Source of the DNA: Sipunculus nudus
Lineage: Eukaryota > Annelida > Sipuncula > Golfingiida > Sipunculidae
Reading direction: 5' to 3'
NCBI GenBank assembly: GCA_026874595.1
Contig: CM049321.1
Location: 26,087,479 to 26,151,478, forward strand
DNA length: 64,000 bases
Below, one piece after another: positions 24,501-35,862 of the stretch; position 1 is the stretch's first letter, and every line of letters begins with the position of its first letter. The notes under the pieces are model-generated. The model was given only the letters and a program-made list of their open reading frames with translations. It did no database searches and was not told the origin of the DNA. The translations under genes and the position numbers were made by a program.

Positions 24501-27268
24501 TTAATTGAATCGATTATATATATGGTAAAGAACATTGAAGTAGTCTAGTCCATACCATCCGAGTGCCAGTGCCAGGTCACTCGAGTCCAAGTCCACCTTC
24601 TTTGAGACCGAGTCATTCTGAACCCAAGTCCAATATAAATAAATTTTTTTAAAATTTAAATGGTACTTACAGATTATCAGGTACATTTTGTTTGTTCCGA
24701 CACCATTTTACTATATTGACTAATTACAGTGATTAACCGATGAAGAGCCAAAGCCTAGTATATATATATATTGGTATAATTTTGTAATTTTCTGTTCGTA
24801 GTTTACACATGTATATAATTCTTTAAGGTATTTAATGGGTTTTTTATTGGATTCGAGATGGACTCGGCCAGATTTCTCTAGTCCTAACCTCCGAATCAAG
24901 AGTCCTGGACCCTCGATTCGAGGTCCGAGTCCCTTACAAAGTGAACTCGAGTTGGACTTGAGTTCAAGTCCGGAATCGAGTCCTGCATTACTGGTGCAGA
25001 AATGTACATTTTTAATAATGGTGAAATAAAAGTATTAAATAAACCATTACTGACCAAACTTTAACTTACAACAGTCACCGTGTCCTTCGTCATGATGATG
25101 GTGGTGTCTTGTATTAGGATAAACATTCTTTCCACCAGGCTGACGCCACGCCTTACGTCAATGACGTTTCTTTGAAACGTCTCCACTTGTATGGTCACTT
25201 TACCATCCTTTACTATAGCCGCATCATACTTGCATACGTCATGGATATTAAAAGGACGTCCATCAGTTGTGTTTACATGAGGGTCATCTAGGAAGTAGCA
25301 GATTTCCCACTCTAAAAAGTCAGAAAAGCAAATAAAAAAAAGGTCGTCAATCACTAGTGTATTTATGAGTATTGTTATAAGGTATTCAGCATCTTAACAT
25401 TTACACTTAAAAGCGTTTATAACCGAATAAAAATATGGTGTTTGTTATTGGTAATTGTAGAAATTAGCAGGTTTCATTCTAAGGTTTGTTAAACAAGATT
25501 AAACAAATTTAGCTATCAATTTCAAATCGTTCACCATCAAAAAGTGAAAACCCTTAACGTTTAAAAATTATGAGTTAATGCTACTTCTGAAATATTGATA
25601 CAAGTGTTTATCTTTAATGTTACTTGCGATGATTTATCTGTGTTTTTTTAATTGGCATTCGATGTGTTAGCACAAATAACGCTTATAAAGATAACATGGC
25701 AATTAACAAATTACACGACGGAAACGGTTTTGTAGTAATGTCATATTGGTGAGAAAAATGAATGCTTAAGAAAAAGTAGTCATAGACCTCAATCCTCCAC
25801 CCGGTTTCTGATAAAACTTTGTACACAGCTTTCACGGTTCAACAACTCCATTCCTGTAATACTCATGTATAACCCTTCCTTTCAGTCTTTAAATTTCATT
25901 GGTTTGCATGGATTGTACAAATATTAATTACAACCAATCAAGGCAATTCCTATGCCAAGTAGTGTCTGGAGGTGGAGGATGTCGAACACCCAGTAGAAAA
26001 CTACCGGCCTATGTCGGGCCACTACAACCTAATCTCATAGCCACACCGGCGAGCGAACCCTCGTCGCCAGCGGATAGAGTCCAGCATTTAGCTTCTCGAC
26101 ATTCAGGACCCCTTGTAAAAGAATTGGGAACCAATCTTTTGAATTTAAAATATATGGTATTTCATATTGAATATATATATATTTAAAAATCTTACCTGAC
26201 TACCAGCCCGTTTTCCTGCTCCATCCCCCCCCCACCCCCATCCGCTAAGACGACCTTTTGTTTTGGTCCCCGACATATGTAAATCATCATAAAACCCTCC
26301 AGCTTTGACGGCCAGCACACTAACACGACGATTTTGGCTGGTAGTCTCGTTAGCGAGATGTCTCTGTATTCGGATTTCCACATGTGGTCCTCTCCATATA
26401 AAACTTTCTTTTCAACATACCCTCACTTTTTTTACATCACATTGCGCTCATTCAAGCGTAATCATGTAACTAAATTGTAAAAGAAAAATCTTTAGTATAT
26501 ACCTACACGTGTAAACACTATAGCAGGACAAAACCCCGGAAAATTCTATAATCGTCACTGTCAAAGTTTTCTCAGCTGATCCTTAAGTAGAATCTATTTC
26601 TGCTGTAGGGCATTTTTGTATATTTTGCATATTTAATGAGATAATTTGTAAATGTAACTAAAAAAGCATAATAATTAGGCAACAAACAAATTCACGGATA
26701 CATAGCATGTTCGTAAAAACGACAACTTTCTTTGAGGTACAAAATATTCAGACTCGCATTTCACAAAGGCTCACATTTCTTAAATTTCCAAATCAGCATC
26801 ACTTTGAACTGAGCATTTACATATTTACACATATAAATTAGCTTTTAAAATATTTTAATATAATTATTTTTCCTAATTTATTCAAATATACAAATTAACT
26901 CTAATTAAATATGCTTGATAAAAAATGTCCCAAGCAGAAAGCGATTCTATGGAAAAGAATCCCTGGGATCCATTGAGAAAGGTTTGGCAATGACGATTAT
27001 CGAATTCTTCTGTCACTAAAGCATCACAAAAGATTCTCTTGCCTTCTATGTTGCTTGAACTTGAGCTACTTGGTGAGCTTTCTGTATCTTTGTTTGTAAT
27101 GGAACTTGATCTTTCGCTGGTCTCTGATTTGCTGCTGCTCTCGGAAGTATCCATATCTTCAGGGGTATCGGACTTGGAGCTGCTGCCTTCACTGTGCCAG
27201 CTGCGGCTCGAACTTTTTGCATCGACCAACAGTAACACCAGGGACAAGATGAAGACTTTATACCACAT
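21425..27268 (-). CDS. Secreted Ser-rich protein with a VWD domain, unit 1 (four exons, 3' end not found)
   Basis: Four minus-strand exons join in phase: 27268-27043, 25311-25070, 22381-22191 and 21502-21425. The product starts with a signal peptide (MWYKVFILSLVLLLVDA), then an acidic Ser-rich segment (about residues 18-75), then a complete VWD domain. Seen in order are Cys before LDDPH, DGRPFNIHDVCKYD, a Cys pair (VECW, ELYC), GLCGNFNGKPEDDF and SW. VWD domains are known in extracellular adhesive, mucin-like and matrix proteins, often with EGF or TIL modules. The exon 2-3 and 3-4 junctions use GT-AG and keep phase (0 and 2). The exon 1 donor is uncertain. About 246 residues are accounted for; the chain must continue beyond 21425 because a GTAAGA donor follows. 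The exact ligand or role cannot be told. Confidence 0.85.
22191..22381 (-). CDS. VWD gene exon 3: C-terminal half of VWD domain, unit 1
   Basis: The exon runs from TTGACAG|GATGGC to GGCAA|GTGAGT, 191 bases, phase 0 to phase 2. It encodes DGTPVSFPYEGEYVECW, ELYCVSKKYPVAVSTD and, at the end, VKGLCGNFNG, the most diagnostic VWD motif. In unit 2 (53713-53906) a stop replaces a Phe codon and the donor GT has become AT. Confidence 0.9.
22640..23600. repeat. ~500 bp tandem duplication with sub-repeats, unit 1 intron
   Basis: AGCTTC.AACTTGATATCCTG starts near 22643 and again near 23143, each followed after about 160 bases by CTAGAATCTTCTAACTTRATATCC. Each period contains TGCATTGATCACCAGGATT and GACCTTTAAAGA.GCGGTCGT. 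Unit 2 has related copies at about 54262 and 54606 with a different period (about 345). It lies in the intron between VWD exons 2 and 3. Confidence 0.8.
24835..24995. repeat. Degenerate GACTCGAGTCC repeat cluster, unit 1
   Basis: Many copies of GAGTCC, GAGTCCGG, TCGAGTTGGACT and their complements occur, some palindromic. A second cluster lies at 24560-24630. They lie in the intron before VWD exon 2's downstream side and have the look of an interspersed DNA element. ORFs here are artefacts. Confidence 0.6.
25070..25311 (-). CDS. VWD gene exon 2: N-terminal half of VWD domain, unit 1
   Basis: The exon runs from CTGACTTTTTAG|AG to GTGACTGTT|GTAAGT, 242 bases, entering in phase 1 and leaving in phase 0. 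It encodes WEICYFLDDPHVNTTDGRPF and then HDVCKYDAAIV, the hallmark start of a VWD domain (Cys, DPH, DG, Cys). Strands rich in Val and Ile follow. All 80 codons are open. The unit 2 copy (57006-57243) has a one-base deletion. Confidence 0.9.
25945..26150 (-). repeat. Possible SINE-like or other interspersed repeat, unit 1
   Basis: On the minus strand GGGTTCGCTCGCC resembles an RNA polymerase III B box (GGTTCGANTCC), about 20 bases after ACTCTATCCGCTGGCGACG. No A box at tRNA distance is clear. The diverged copy at 57935-58080 has GGGATCGATTTCC there. It might instead be a DNA element. Confidence 0.3.
27043..27268 (-). CDS. VWD gene exon 1: signal peptide and Ser-rich acidic segment, unit 1
   Basis: Start ATG at 27268-27266 follows TTTCAG by seven bases in both units, so a 5' UTR intron may end there; an in-frame ATG further up exists only in unit 1. 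The 75 codons give a hydrophobic signal peptide and a stretch rich in Ser with Asp, Glu, Thr and Lys, including S-x-E motifs (SETSE, SESSSKSE). I end the exon at GAAG|GCAAGA (a GC donor) because that gives phase 1, needed by exon 2, and the same place is possible in unit 2. The alternative TTTT|GTGATG, also phase 1, would add four residues. Without splicing the frame runs on to 26882. Confidence 0.75.
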
Positions 27269-28439
27269 GATGCAGCTGAAATTATTATTCTTAGGGATCA
27301 GATGCATATTGGTCATTTATTTATGAAAACAGACTTACAAAATCACCATGGTTACCTAGTTCCACTTACGCTCACTAGATCGCGCACACGTACAGGCCCA
27401 AATCTACACAGACAAATCGGGGAATAAGGGCTAGATACAGTTTGTAGTCCTCAACAAGAGACTCAAGGGTTTAAGATTCATATTCTGTGTAAAACGATGC
27501 ATGATAGTAAATGAAACGAAACAATACAGTGAAATAACTGCATAACAAACAAGTACCATGACCGATATTTGGTAACAGACAACACATATTATAAACATCA
27601 TCAGATACTACAATACCGAAATTCCATAAAGATGGTAATTCACTTCAATTCGTCCTCACCCAATACCGCTTGCGCTAAAGAATGGTTGACCTTCAAATGA
27701 AAGTGTTTATATTTTCTGACATGATAGGGAAGATGTGGAAAAGCCAGCCATTCAGCTAAATGTTCTGTAGAATTTATGTGATTTCTGCCATCCTTATAAT
27801 GAATTCGTGATGAAGGAATGAGCTTGATTAATTACAAGTTGTTAGTAAACACGGTACATGTGCCAGTGTTTTCAAACAGAAAAACCATGTAACCTCAGGT
27901 GTTTTTTTGCATATGTGCGGAGGTTGAATGATTACAAGCAAAACGCCCTGTGCCAATTAAGGTTTGTCCGACTGGTGTGCAAGATATCCTTTTTTAATGT
28001 GTTTGGATTTTTTTTGGCGGGCACCCCACTTGTTATAAACATGGGAATATAACCAAAACAAACAGCCTGTGTGCAGTGGAACCGCCGTTTTCTGGCATAT
28101 TTTATAAAAGGTTCACGAGATAATCTTTACTTAACAGACTTCAGATAATAGCATAGTTCCTTTACGTGTCTGGCTTCAATTGCTATTTGTATAACATTTA
28201 TTGAAGAATAATGCATTACCCATGCTTGCCTTTAACCATTTTGCAAATGACAATACTAGAACAAAAATGAATTAATGCATTTCATGCAGGAAACTCCATG
28301 ATATAACTTAACTGCCTTGCACTCTACAAGGAAAAAAGGATGCTATGAATGATATGAATGCAGCGTAAATATCTGACAAATGTTTCCATTACAGTTCTGA
28401 AAGGTTACTTAACTTTCTTTCTGTAAATTGTAAATTGAG

Positions 28440-30010
28440 ATTTAAGTGATAAACATAATTGACTTTTCTAACGGTATGCCAGTCACCTGTTAGCAAGAGG
28501 TAAAGCGAGTTCATCATTATATCCAAAATATGGAAAAGGAAACAAAGAAACGGTGAGCCTAATAGAAAAAAATAGGTGGGACCGCAGATCTTAGTGGGAA
28601 ATATTTTTTCCAAGATAACTTTATATATGTTTATTAATCATGTAAATTAGGAGTTAAAATTTATTAAAAGGACTTAACAGATGACGAGTCATCTGTTTTC
28701 GGACAAAATAGAAAGCTAAGTCATCGACGTATTCTCGTAAAACTGTAGATATATACAATATTATTTGATTTATATATATATTTATATGTATGGATATATA
28801 TATATATACATTACTGCACAATTGAAAGTAACAGAAATCAACCTTGTGATTATACCCCGTTTATTTCTCAATATTGTTAACAGGGTTAATTCAAATCAAT
28901 TTTCCATAAAGAACAATAAATTGGGAAATAGAGAAAACGATTTGTATGGCCAAAATAAATACTTCATCATGTGTAATGTGTAAAAGTGAGGTAAACCATT
29001 ACATCCTGAGCGGGAATTAGTCCTCGTTAATTTACCAATAAGTAGAAGAGTAAGGCAAGGCTGCCCTGTATCACTTTTTTTATCATGTATGTAGAATTAT
29101 TGGCTTCAAGGATTAAGGACAATGATAATATTAAGGGTAAAGAGATTGACAATACGAAGCATGTTATTACTCAATATGCTGATGATACCACATATTTTAA
29201 TCAGTGGTGGACATGTAGTTGTAAAAGAAACCATTGAACAGTTTATAATATTTAAAATTTTGAGTGGATTAACAGTATATATAGAGAAAACGGACATAAT
29301 GCCTACATGTGGTCATGAGTATGATAAAGATGAAACACAAATTAAGGCATAAAATGGATAGATGGACCAATTACACTTTTCAGTATAAGGATTAACAGCA
29401 AACTTCAAATCTGTATGAACTGAATTGTTTGCCACTACCAGAAACAAACATTTAAAAATGATTAATATTTAGTCCAAAAGAGATTAAACACCACTTGGCA
29501 AAATTATAGTTGAAAAACCCTGAATTAATTTCACAACTAAAGTACCAACTCTTAGTGCTGCCTGAGCAACCTATACTATATTTAAGGGGATAGAAAGAAG
29601 ATGTTACAGTTTCATATGTAACAAAATAATAGGCAAATAAAAAGACTCACTCAGGCTTCTCTAAACCCTCTAGATAAATTCTCACCTGAAAAAATGGTGA
29701 AATTACATTTGATGAAACATGATATGCTGCTGGTATAAAATCAAACAATTCATATACCTTTTAAAGTACTGTTAAAGCTGTATATACTGAAATTGTTGAA
29801 AGAAATACATTCACCCAGAAAAAATATTTCAAGGTGGCATCAATATATAGCAAGCTGTGATAAAGATAGAATTCTAGAGGGTTTTAAAAAGTATATGTTC
29901 AATAACTCTATCAACAAAACTAAGATACTTACCATTTAAGTTTTTTTTCACAGAATTATTACACTTGCAAAAGCTGGCTTAATAGAACATGAGAATTTTC
30001 CCTTTTGTAA
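28440..30010 (+). mobile_element. Decayed non-LTR reverse transcriptase, unit 2 copy
   Basis: This is the best preserved of the three copies. At about 29050-29200 one can read VRQGCPVS, then (after a frameshift) MYVELLASRI, IKGKEIDNTK and QYADDT, the B and C motif regions of a LINE reverse transcriptase. A C-terminal part follows at 29530-29720. Frameshifts and stops disable it. The younger LINE at about 30011 is inserted just past its 3' end. Confidence 0.75.
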
Positions 30011-30020
30011 GAAATTTGTA

Positions 30021-30305
30021 AAATTTGTATCATATCGTACAAAAGCAAAAATTTACAAAGCAAAAAATAAACTGAAAATGGCCGGGGATGAAAATAGCAA
30101 GACATTTATCAATGAGGATCTTACAAAGACCCGCCAAGAAATGTTCAAAATTTCTAGGGAACTGAAACGAGAAGGTCTCATCAACTACTGCTGGACGGCA
30201 GATGGAAACATTATAATTAGAGATTTCAAAACTAAAGTTCATACATTTACAACATCTCAAGTTTTCTATTCTTGGGTAAACAACCTAAGGGAAAAAACCA
30301 CCTGA
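30021..30305 (+). pseudogene. LINE ORF1 C-terminal fragment
   Basis: An open frame from the element's left edge reads YRTKAKIYKAKNKLK, then INEDLTKTRQEMFKISRELK and CWTADGNIIIRDF. The pattern INEDLT..R.E.F...R.LK followed by WT.DG.I is typical of the ORF1 C-terminus of many invertebrate LINE families. The N-terminal part is absent, consistent with 5' truncation. The ATG at 30078 is internal. Confidence 0.65.
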
Positions 30306-31034
30306 GCCTTACGCTTCCATGGCGAAGAGGCATTTTGTAACTTACACACTAATACATACGTAGAAAACCAGTTAACACTGGGTACATCTCATACACATGC
30401 ACGGACGGACGTACATACGTACGCACACACCAGTCTCAAACATTCTCTCAGTTAACCGTTTTCTTGGCATTATGTTTTCATGGAACTATGCAAGGTTAAA
30501 AAAAAAACTCCGATAGTTTTTTTCTATTCCTTAATTATTGTTGTTAAATGTGGATATGTCCTAAATTGTGAATCTAATAAATGATATCTGTCGGAGCTAT
30601 TATCGTTGGCGTTGTATCGGTTAGGGCCAACAGATGTCGCTGCAGTGAAGGAACGGTTCATTTGATAAAAATTACGATTTGCGTAATGACAGCGGAGCCG
30701 ATCAAACTATGCTCCCACCATTTTCTTATCCAAAAATAAATTACGTCATGGATTTACTGTTTTTCGTTGTTAAGTACCTTAGGTACGGATCGATTCTATT
30801 GTTCTATGTTACTATTTTGGTATTGGTTTTTGACATACACTCTGAGCTCAAAAATCCGAGCACATTTGGGAATGAACACCTAATTCTTGAAGCGTCGGGA
30901 ATACCATTTACATGTACAAAAACTTGCAAAAAAGATCGCACACAGATTAAAAAAACAAAGGCACTCAAACATCAAGGCTGCATTATGGACTGTAATGTGT
31001 CATCTCATCAAAACATTTATTCAAATAACATTCA

Positions 31035-34000
31035 ATTTCAGAATAAATAGTTTTAACGTTAGAGGTTTATAGAACACATTTAAAAGAAGAAAAACTTTTA
31101 CATGGATTAGAAAATACATAAATTGTATAACGTTTCTACAAGAAACACATAGTAAAGAAATAGACGAAAATGTATGGGCACATGAATGGGGTACAGAAAT
31201 ACTGTATTCTCATGGACAGAATAATAGCAGGGGGATGCAATTTTATGGACAAATGACCTTAATATTAATGTTTTAAAGAGTGAAAAAGATTCCGAAGGTC
31301 GCCTTTTGATAATAACATGCACAATAGACGAGGTTCCTTTTACATTGATTAATCTATATTTTCCTACAAAGGATCACCAAAAAGACCAGTTATCATTTAG
31401 AGAAATTACGATGTCATCTAAATCTTTATGAACCAGGTAATATTATAATCGCAGGTGACTTTAACATAGTGTTAAACCCAGAGCTTGATAAAGCTGGGGG
31501 ACGGCGAGAACAAGTTAGCAAGGCAGCGAGCTATTTAATGAACCTTATGAATGATTTTTCTCTCGTCGATATATGTAGAACTCTAAACCCTGGAAAAAAA
31601 TGAATACTAGAATTCAAATCAACCCCAGTCTCATCACGTCTGGATTATTGGTTGGTAGCAAATGCGATAACGCCATTCGTCGCTTCTACAGAAATTATAC
31701 CGTGTACGTTTTCAGACCATCGCTTAATTACAGTATTCTTTAAAGGTAGATATGCTAACGATAAAGGACCAGGTTATTGGAAATTTAATAACGATCTGCT
31801 AAAAGATGATGATTACCTAACACAAACAAAGCAATTATTTGCTGAATTGAAGAAAAAATATGAAAATGTAGATAATAAAAAATATTGTTTGGGATACAGT
31901 TAAATGCGAGATAAGAGGACACACAATACAATATTCAAAACGTCGGGCAAGAAAAAAAGGAATGAAGAAAACAACTTACAGAGGATTTTAAAATATTAAG
32001 TGAGAGAACAAATGAGGATCCTGAAGATTTTGACTTGCAAGAAAAAATAGCCAAAGTTAAAGAAAAATTAAATAATCTATACAACTTAAAAACGAAAGGC
32101 GCAATGTTGAGATCAAAACTTCGCTGGTATGAGTATGGAGAGAAAAACACCAAATACTTTTTTCAATTAGAGAAACGTAATGCGATCAATAAACAGATTG
32201 TTTGCTTAGATGTAAATGGAGAGCAGATATATGAAAATAAATACTTAATGAATGCAGCAAATACTACGGTCAGTTATATAAATATAGAAATACATCCATA
32301 CATGATCATACAGAATGTCCTTTCTTAAATCACCCAAATGTTACTTAACTCTGCAATACGGACGCCCTTAAATTGTCAAATCCACTTACAGTTACAGAAT
32401 GTTTTAAAGTACTTAAACAGTTCAAATCTGGTAAAAGTCCAGGACTAGATGGCTTTACGTCAGATTTTTATTTATGTTTTTGGGAAGATCTGTCAGATTT
32501 ATTTTTTCAAAGTATTATCTACTCACAGGAAAACGGTTCTCTTTCAATAGAGCAAAAGCGAGGCGTCCTCTCCTTGCTTCCGAAAAAAGATAGAAATAAA
32601 AAATTACTAAGAAATTGGCGACCTATTTCTCTTCTACCAATCGATTATAAAATATTAGCCAAAGCCTTGTCAAATAGGTTAAAACCATATCTAACAAAAT
32701 TGATCCATACATATCAAACAGGTTTCGTTCCGGGTAGGTATATTGGAGAAAACATTAGAATTATACAAGACATCCTTAATCAATCTTCCATTTTAAAGGA
32801 TTCTTTACTATTACTAATCGATTTTGATCAGGCGTTTGATACCTTGGAATGGGATTTGCAGATGACACCACGTGTTTCATGGCTGATATACAATCAGGAA
32901 AAAATCTTTTACATACTTTACAAATGTTCCAGTACTATGCGGGACTCAAAGTAAATATGGATAAAACAGAAGCGAGATGGGTGGGTTCCAAAATAGGTAA
33001 AGAAGATGGTGACCTGCCAGTGAGATGGACCAAAAAAGAATTCAAAACATTAGGAATTACATTTCACCCGACAGAAAAAGACACTTCTGAACACAATTTA
33101 AAAGAAAGAATTACGAAAATGAAATCAATGTTTACATCATGGGAAAAAAGGAACCGTACACTTACTGGAAGAAATCTTATCGTTAAAACACTAGGGCTCC
33201 CACAGTTACTTTATTGCATGTCTATGTTCCACATACCAGAAAAATACATTGTCCAAAAATTAATAAATGACTTTATTTGGTGTGGAAAACCACCACAGAT
33301 AAAATATAATGTAATGATTAAGAAAACTAAAGATGGAGGCTTGAAAATGATTGATTTACAGACACACGATAAGGCGTTAAAACGAAGTTGGATAAAGCGT
33401 ATTATGGCAAATTCGGTCCCCACATTAGAAATGTTTGTAAATGCATACTTAAGAAAAGATATGTCCTTAAAAGATATAATTTTAAGCAGATGTTCCTTCA
33501 AAGTACCACCTCTTCTCCCGCTGTTTTATAAAGACATTCTTATCACTCCTGAAAATACGTACTGCTCCTACAGGCACTAAAGACATAATTCGTGAAATTA
33601 TCTGGTATAACCCTTACATCTGTGCGTCACCAAAGGGAAAACCTATATTTTATTCGCATTGGTATAGAAAAGGAATACGTTTTTTATATGATCTTTATGA
33701 TAATAAAGGAAAAATCTTATCTATGCATCAGCTGAAGTTAAGATATCATTTAAATACAAATTTCCTAGAATACCATTCTATCGTCAGTCTTATACCAAAG
33801 AACTGGAAAACTTTGTTGCAAACCGATGTTGATGTCTGGCAAAGTACATTTAATGAAATAGATATTACGATAAAATTACCATACTCTGGGCATTTATTAT
33901 ACTCTGAATGTAAATGTAAATCATATTATAACAGTTTAATTAAACTAAAATACGAAGAAACGACAGCATTAAGGGTCTGGAATAAGAGTCAGCTAATTAC

Positions 34001-34545
34001 AGGACAGTAATTCAATTCTTCTTTATGTTTTCAAAAAAAGTTTATAGAATCTGTTAAGTTGCAGGACTTCAATTTCAAATTTTTGCATAGAGTGATTCCC
34101 TTCAAAGCCAGACTGTACCGCATGAAACTTGAGGATAATCCATATTGTGACTATTGCAAAGTTGAAATTGATACGATGGAACATAGATTTTTCTCATGTA
34201 AGTGCTTACAGTTGTTCTGGAAAAAAATTCGTAGAATATGGATCCCATTGGTAAATGATACAGACTTTTTAATAACATGTAAAGTCGTTATGTTTGGCGA
34301 CTAAGGGGAAAAGGAGAAAAATACGAAGAATATTTAAAATATCTATTAATTTATGCTAGATATTTTATACACAGGCAAAAATGCTTGAAATCAAATATTT
34401 TAATCCAAGAATACATTGAATGTGTCCTTGATGAACTAAGTTTAAAGAAATTAATGCTTAGAAATAAAGGTCTTGGTACCTTATACGAGGAGAGATGGAA
34501 GGATCTTTATATCCATCTGTCCTCTAAATGTTGGGAACATATATA
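31035..34545 (+). pseudogene. LINE ORF2 (endonuclease and reverse transcriptase), inactivated
   Basis: The endonuclease part (about 31035-31760) keeps INSFNVRGL, FLQETHSKE, AGDFNIVL, SRLDYWLV and SDHRLI, but spread over three frames with stops. Reverse transcriptase frames at 32373-32954 and 32849-33580 show SGKSPGLDGFTSDFY, NWRPISLLPIDYKI, TGFVPGR, LIDFDQAFDTLEWDL and GFADDT. The stretch between the A motif (DFDQAFD) and the C motif (FADD), which should hold RQGCPLSP, is deleted at about 32855 within a GGATTT overlap. A C-terminal Cys-His motif (CDYCKVEIDTMEHRFFSC) lies at 34145-34200. It cannot make an active enzyme. Confidence 0.85.
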
Positions 34546-35044
34546 GATAAAAGTTACAATGTCAGCTTTCTATGAATCGCAAGTTTCACCAATTGATTTT
34601 ATTGCCTCTAGATATGATTTATGTATACTGCATACATTTGTGTGTTAATGTACGAATACAAGGTTAAAAACCCATGGCAGCTTGGTTATGTATATGTAAA
34701 TGTTATAGCTTATATGACATACAGTACATAAATGTATTAAGTGCTGTTGTATTATTTGTTTCACTATTAATAAAATTCGCCGATGATGAAAACACTTAAT
34801 TCGATCCAATTATATATTAAGATTTTATTCTGAGGCGAAAAAAAAAATTTAAAAAAAAAGAAAAAAAAGAGAGATAAATAAACCATTTTACGTATTTTCT
34901 ATGATTGCAGCTTCATTAAATAGTTATAGTATTAAGTGTCTATATGGTTGGAGAATTTTGATACACCGAGAATCCTCTTACATACAGTAATACTTCTTAA
35001 CCTTAGCACGGATCAGTTACTAGACACATAAAAACACCAGTTAA

Positions 35045-35045
<1 letters not shown>

Positions 35046-35094
<49 letters not shown>
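35046..35094. repeat. (TA)n microsatellite
   Basis: Perfect TA run of about 49 bases. Unit 1 has only TATATATTTATT at the matching place (about 2410). Confidence 0.95.
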
Positions 35095-35097
<3 letters not shown>

Positions 35098-35482
35098 CAT
35101 GTTAAAATGTAAACAACAACCATTACATTTAAGAAGTTTCATCAAGTTTATTCAAACATACTATTCTATTGAAAAATAGGTGTCGTTATCCAAAGGAAAA
35201 TTATAAACCATGAAACTGTCTGGTTTAGACTTAATAATCATTTTTGCAGCACCGGATGTTTCCATATATCTTTCCATAGAACTGACCAACATGGTCATCC
35301 TATTCTGTATATATGTATCTGGATGTTCTCTTTTCATTGTATAAATTATATAATAACATACTGAATATATATTATTAATATATATATATGTGTATAGAAA
35401 TATTATTTTGATTTAATTTCAATCAGCGATATCTATATTAGAAAACAAATGCCTGTTAAAAATGGGATTCTTGGTAACAAGT

Positions 35483-35483
<1 letters not shown>

Positions 35484-35526
<43 letters not shown>
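35484..35526. repeat. (TA)n microsatellite
   Basis: TA run of about 43 bases; two opposing ORFs over it are artefacts. Confidence 0.95.
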
Positions 35527-35528
<2 letters not shown>

Positions 35529-35794
35529 TAATGTGAAAGCATTTTTTTATGGCAATGCTTGTCATTTGTATGCTTTTCATATTCATTCTATATGTATATG
35601 TGTACATTGTGCTATAAAATGTCCTCATTGTCATAATAGAGAGATGTCCAGGGGAGATAATGAGATAGGGTCCTTATTTGAATGAGAGAATGGCTCTTGT
35701 CTATACTTTTGTATATTGTCACTTCACCCACCTTCTCTTTGAAAATAATAATTAACGATGTAATCATGCAAAACTCCTCAGCACCGGGTATAAT

Positions 35795-35862
35795 ACGCGT
35801 AGCCAGGATTTATAGAAGGTGGTGTGTTATAGGCCGGATGTTTATAGATATATGGGGGTGAG
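35795..35862 (+). repeat. Interspersed repeat fragment (ACGCGTAGCCAGGATTTATA)
   Basis: It shares ACGCGTAGCCA.GATTTATA, CATAGGCC/TATAGGCCGGATG and TTTATAGATATATGG with 61654-61716. The two sites are not at matching positions of the units, so this is an interspersed repeat. After GATATATGG the two sequences part. Confidence 0.7.

Larger units (their letters stand above)
1..27912 (+). repeat. Unit 1 of ~28-32 kb tandem segmental duplication
   Basis: This unit is collinear with 27913-60212. Anchors are 1 with 27913, 2545 with 35215, 4170 with 36930, 9745 with 40654, 12535 with 47250, 18570 with 50046, 22191 with 53713, 25070 with 57006 and 27268 with 59437. Order and strand are the same throughout, so this is a direct head-to-tail duplication. 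The left end is cut by the window. Unit 1 has segments absent from unit 2, including about 4590-5165, 7655-8495, 13130-14435, 15660-16350 and 16440-18085. It lacks the two large insertions of unit 2. Confidence 0.93.
30011..34880 (+). mobile_element. 5'-truncated, dead L1/Tx1-like LINE inserted in unit 2
   Basis: This is absent from unit 1 (break near 2215-2240) and from unit 3. It starts inside the last third of ORF1, continues through an endonuclease-reverse transcriptase ORF2 with many stops and frameshifts, and ends in an A-rich tail (about 34835-34873). Flanking sequence resumes at CGTATTTTCTATGATTGCAG, matching 2255 in unit 1. A clear target-site duplication was not found. Insertion postdates the duplication unless the other copies lost it cleanly. 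Confidence 0.85.

Noticed and set aside
25899-26186. 95-codon plus-strand ORF rich in Gly and Pro
   Set aside because: It lies in a repeat with a possible B box; the unit 2 copy has a different frame and many indels.
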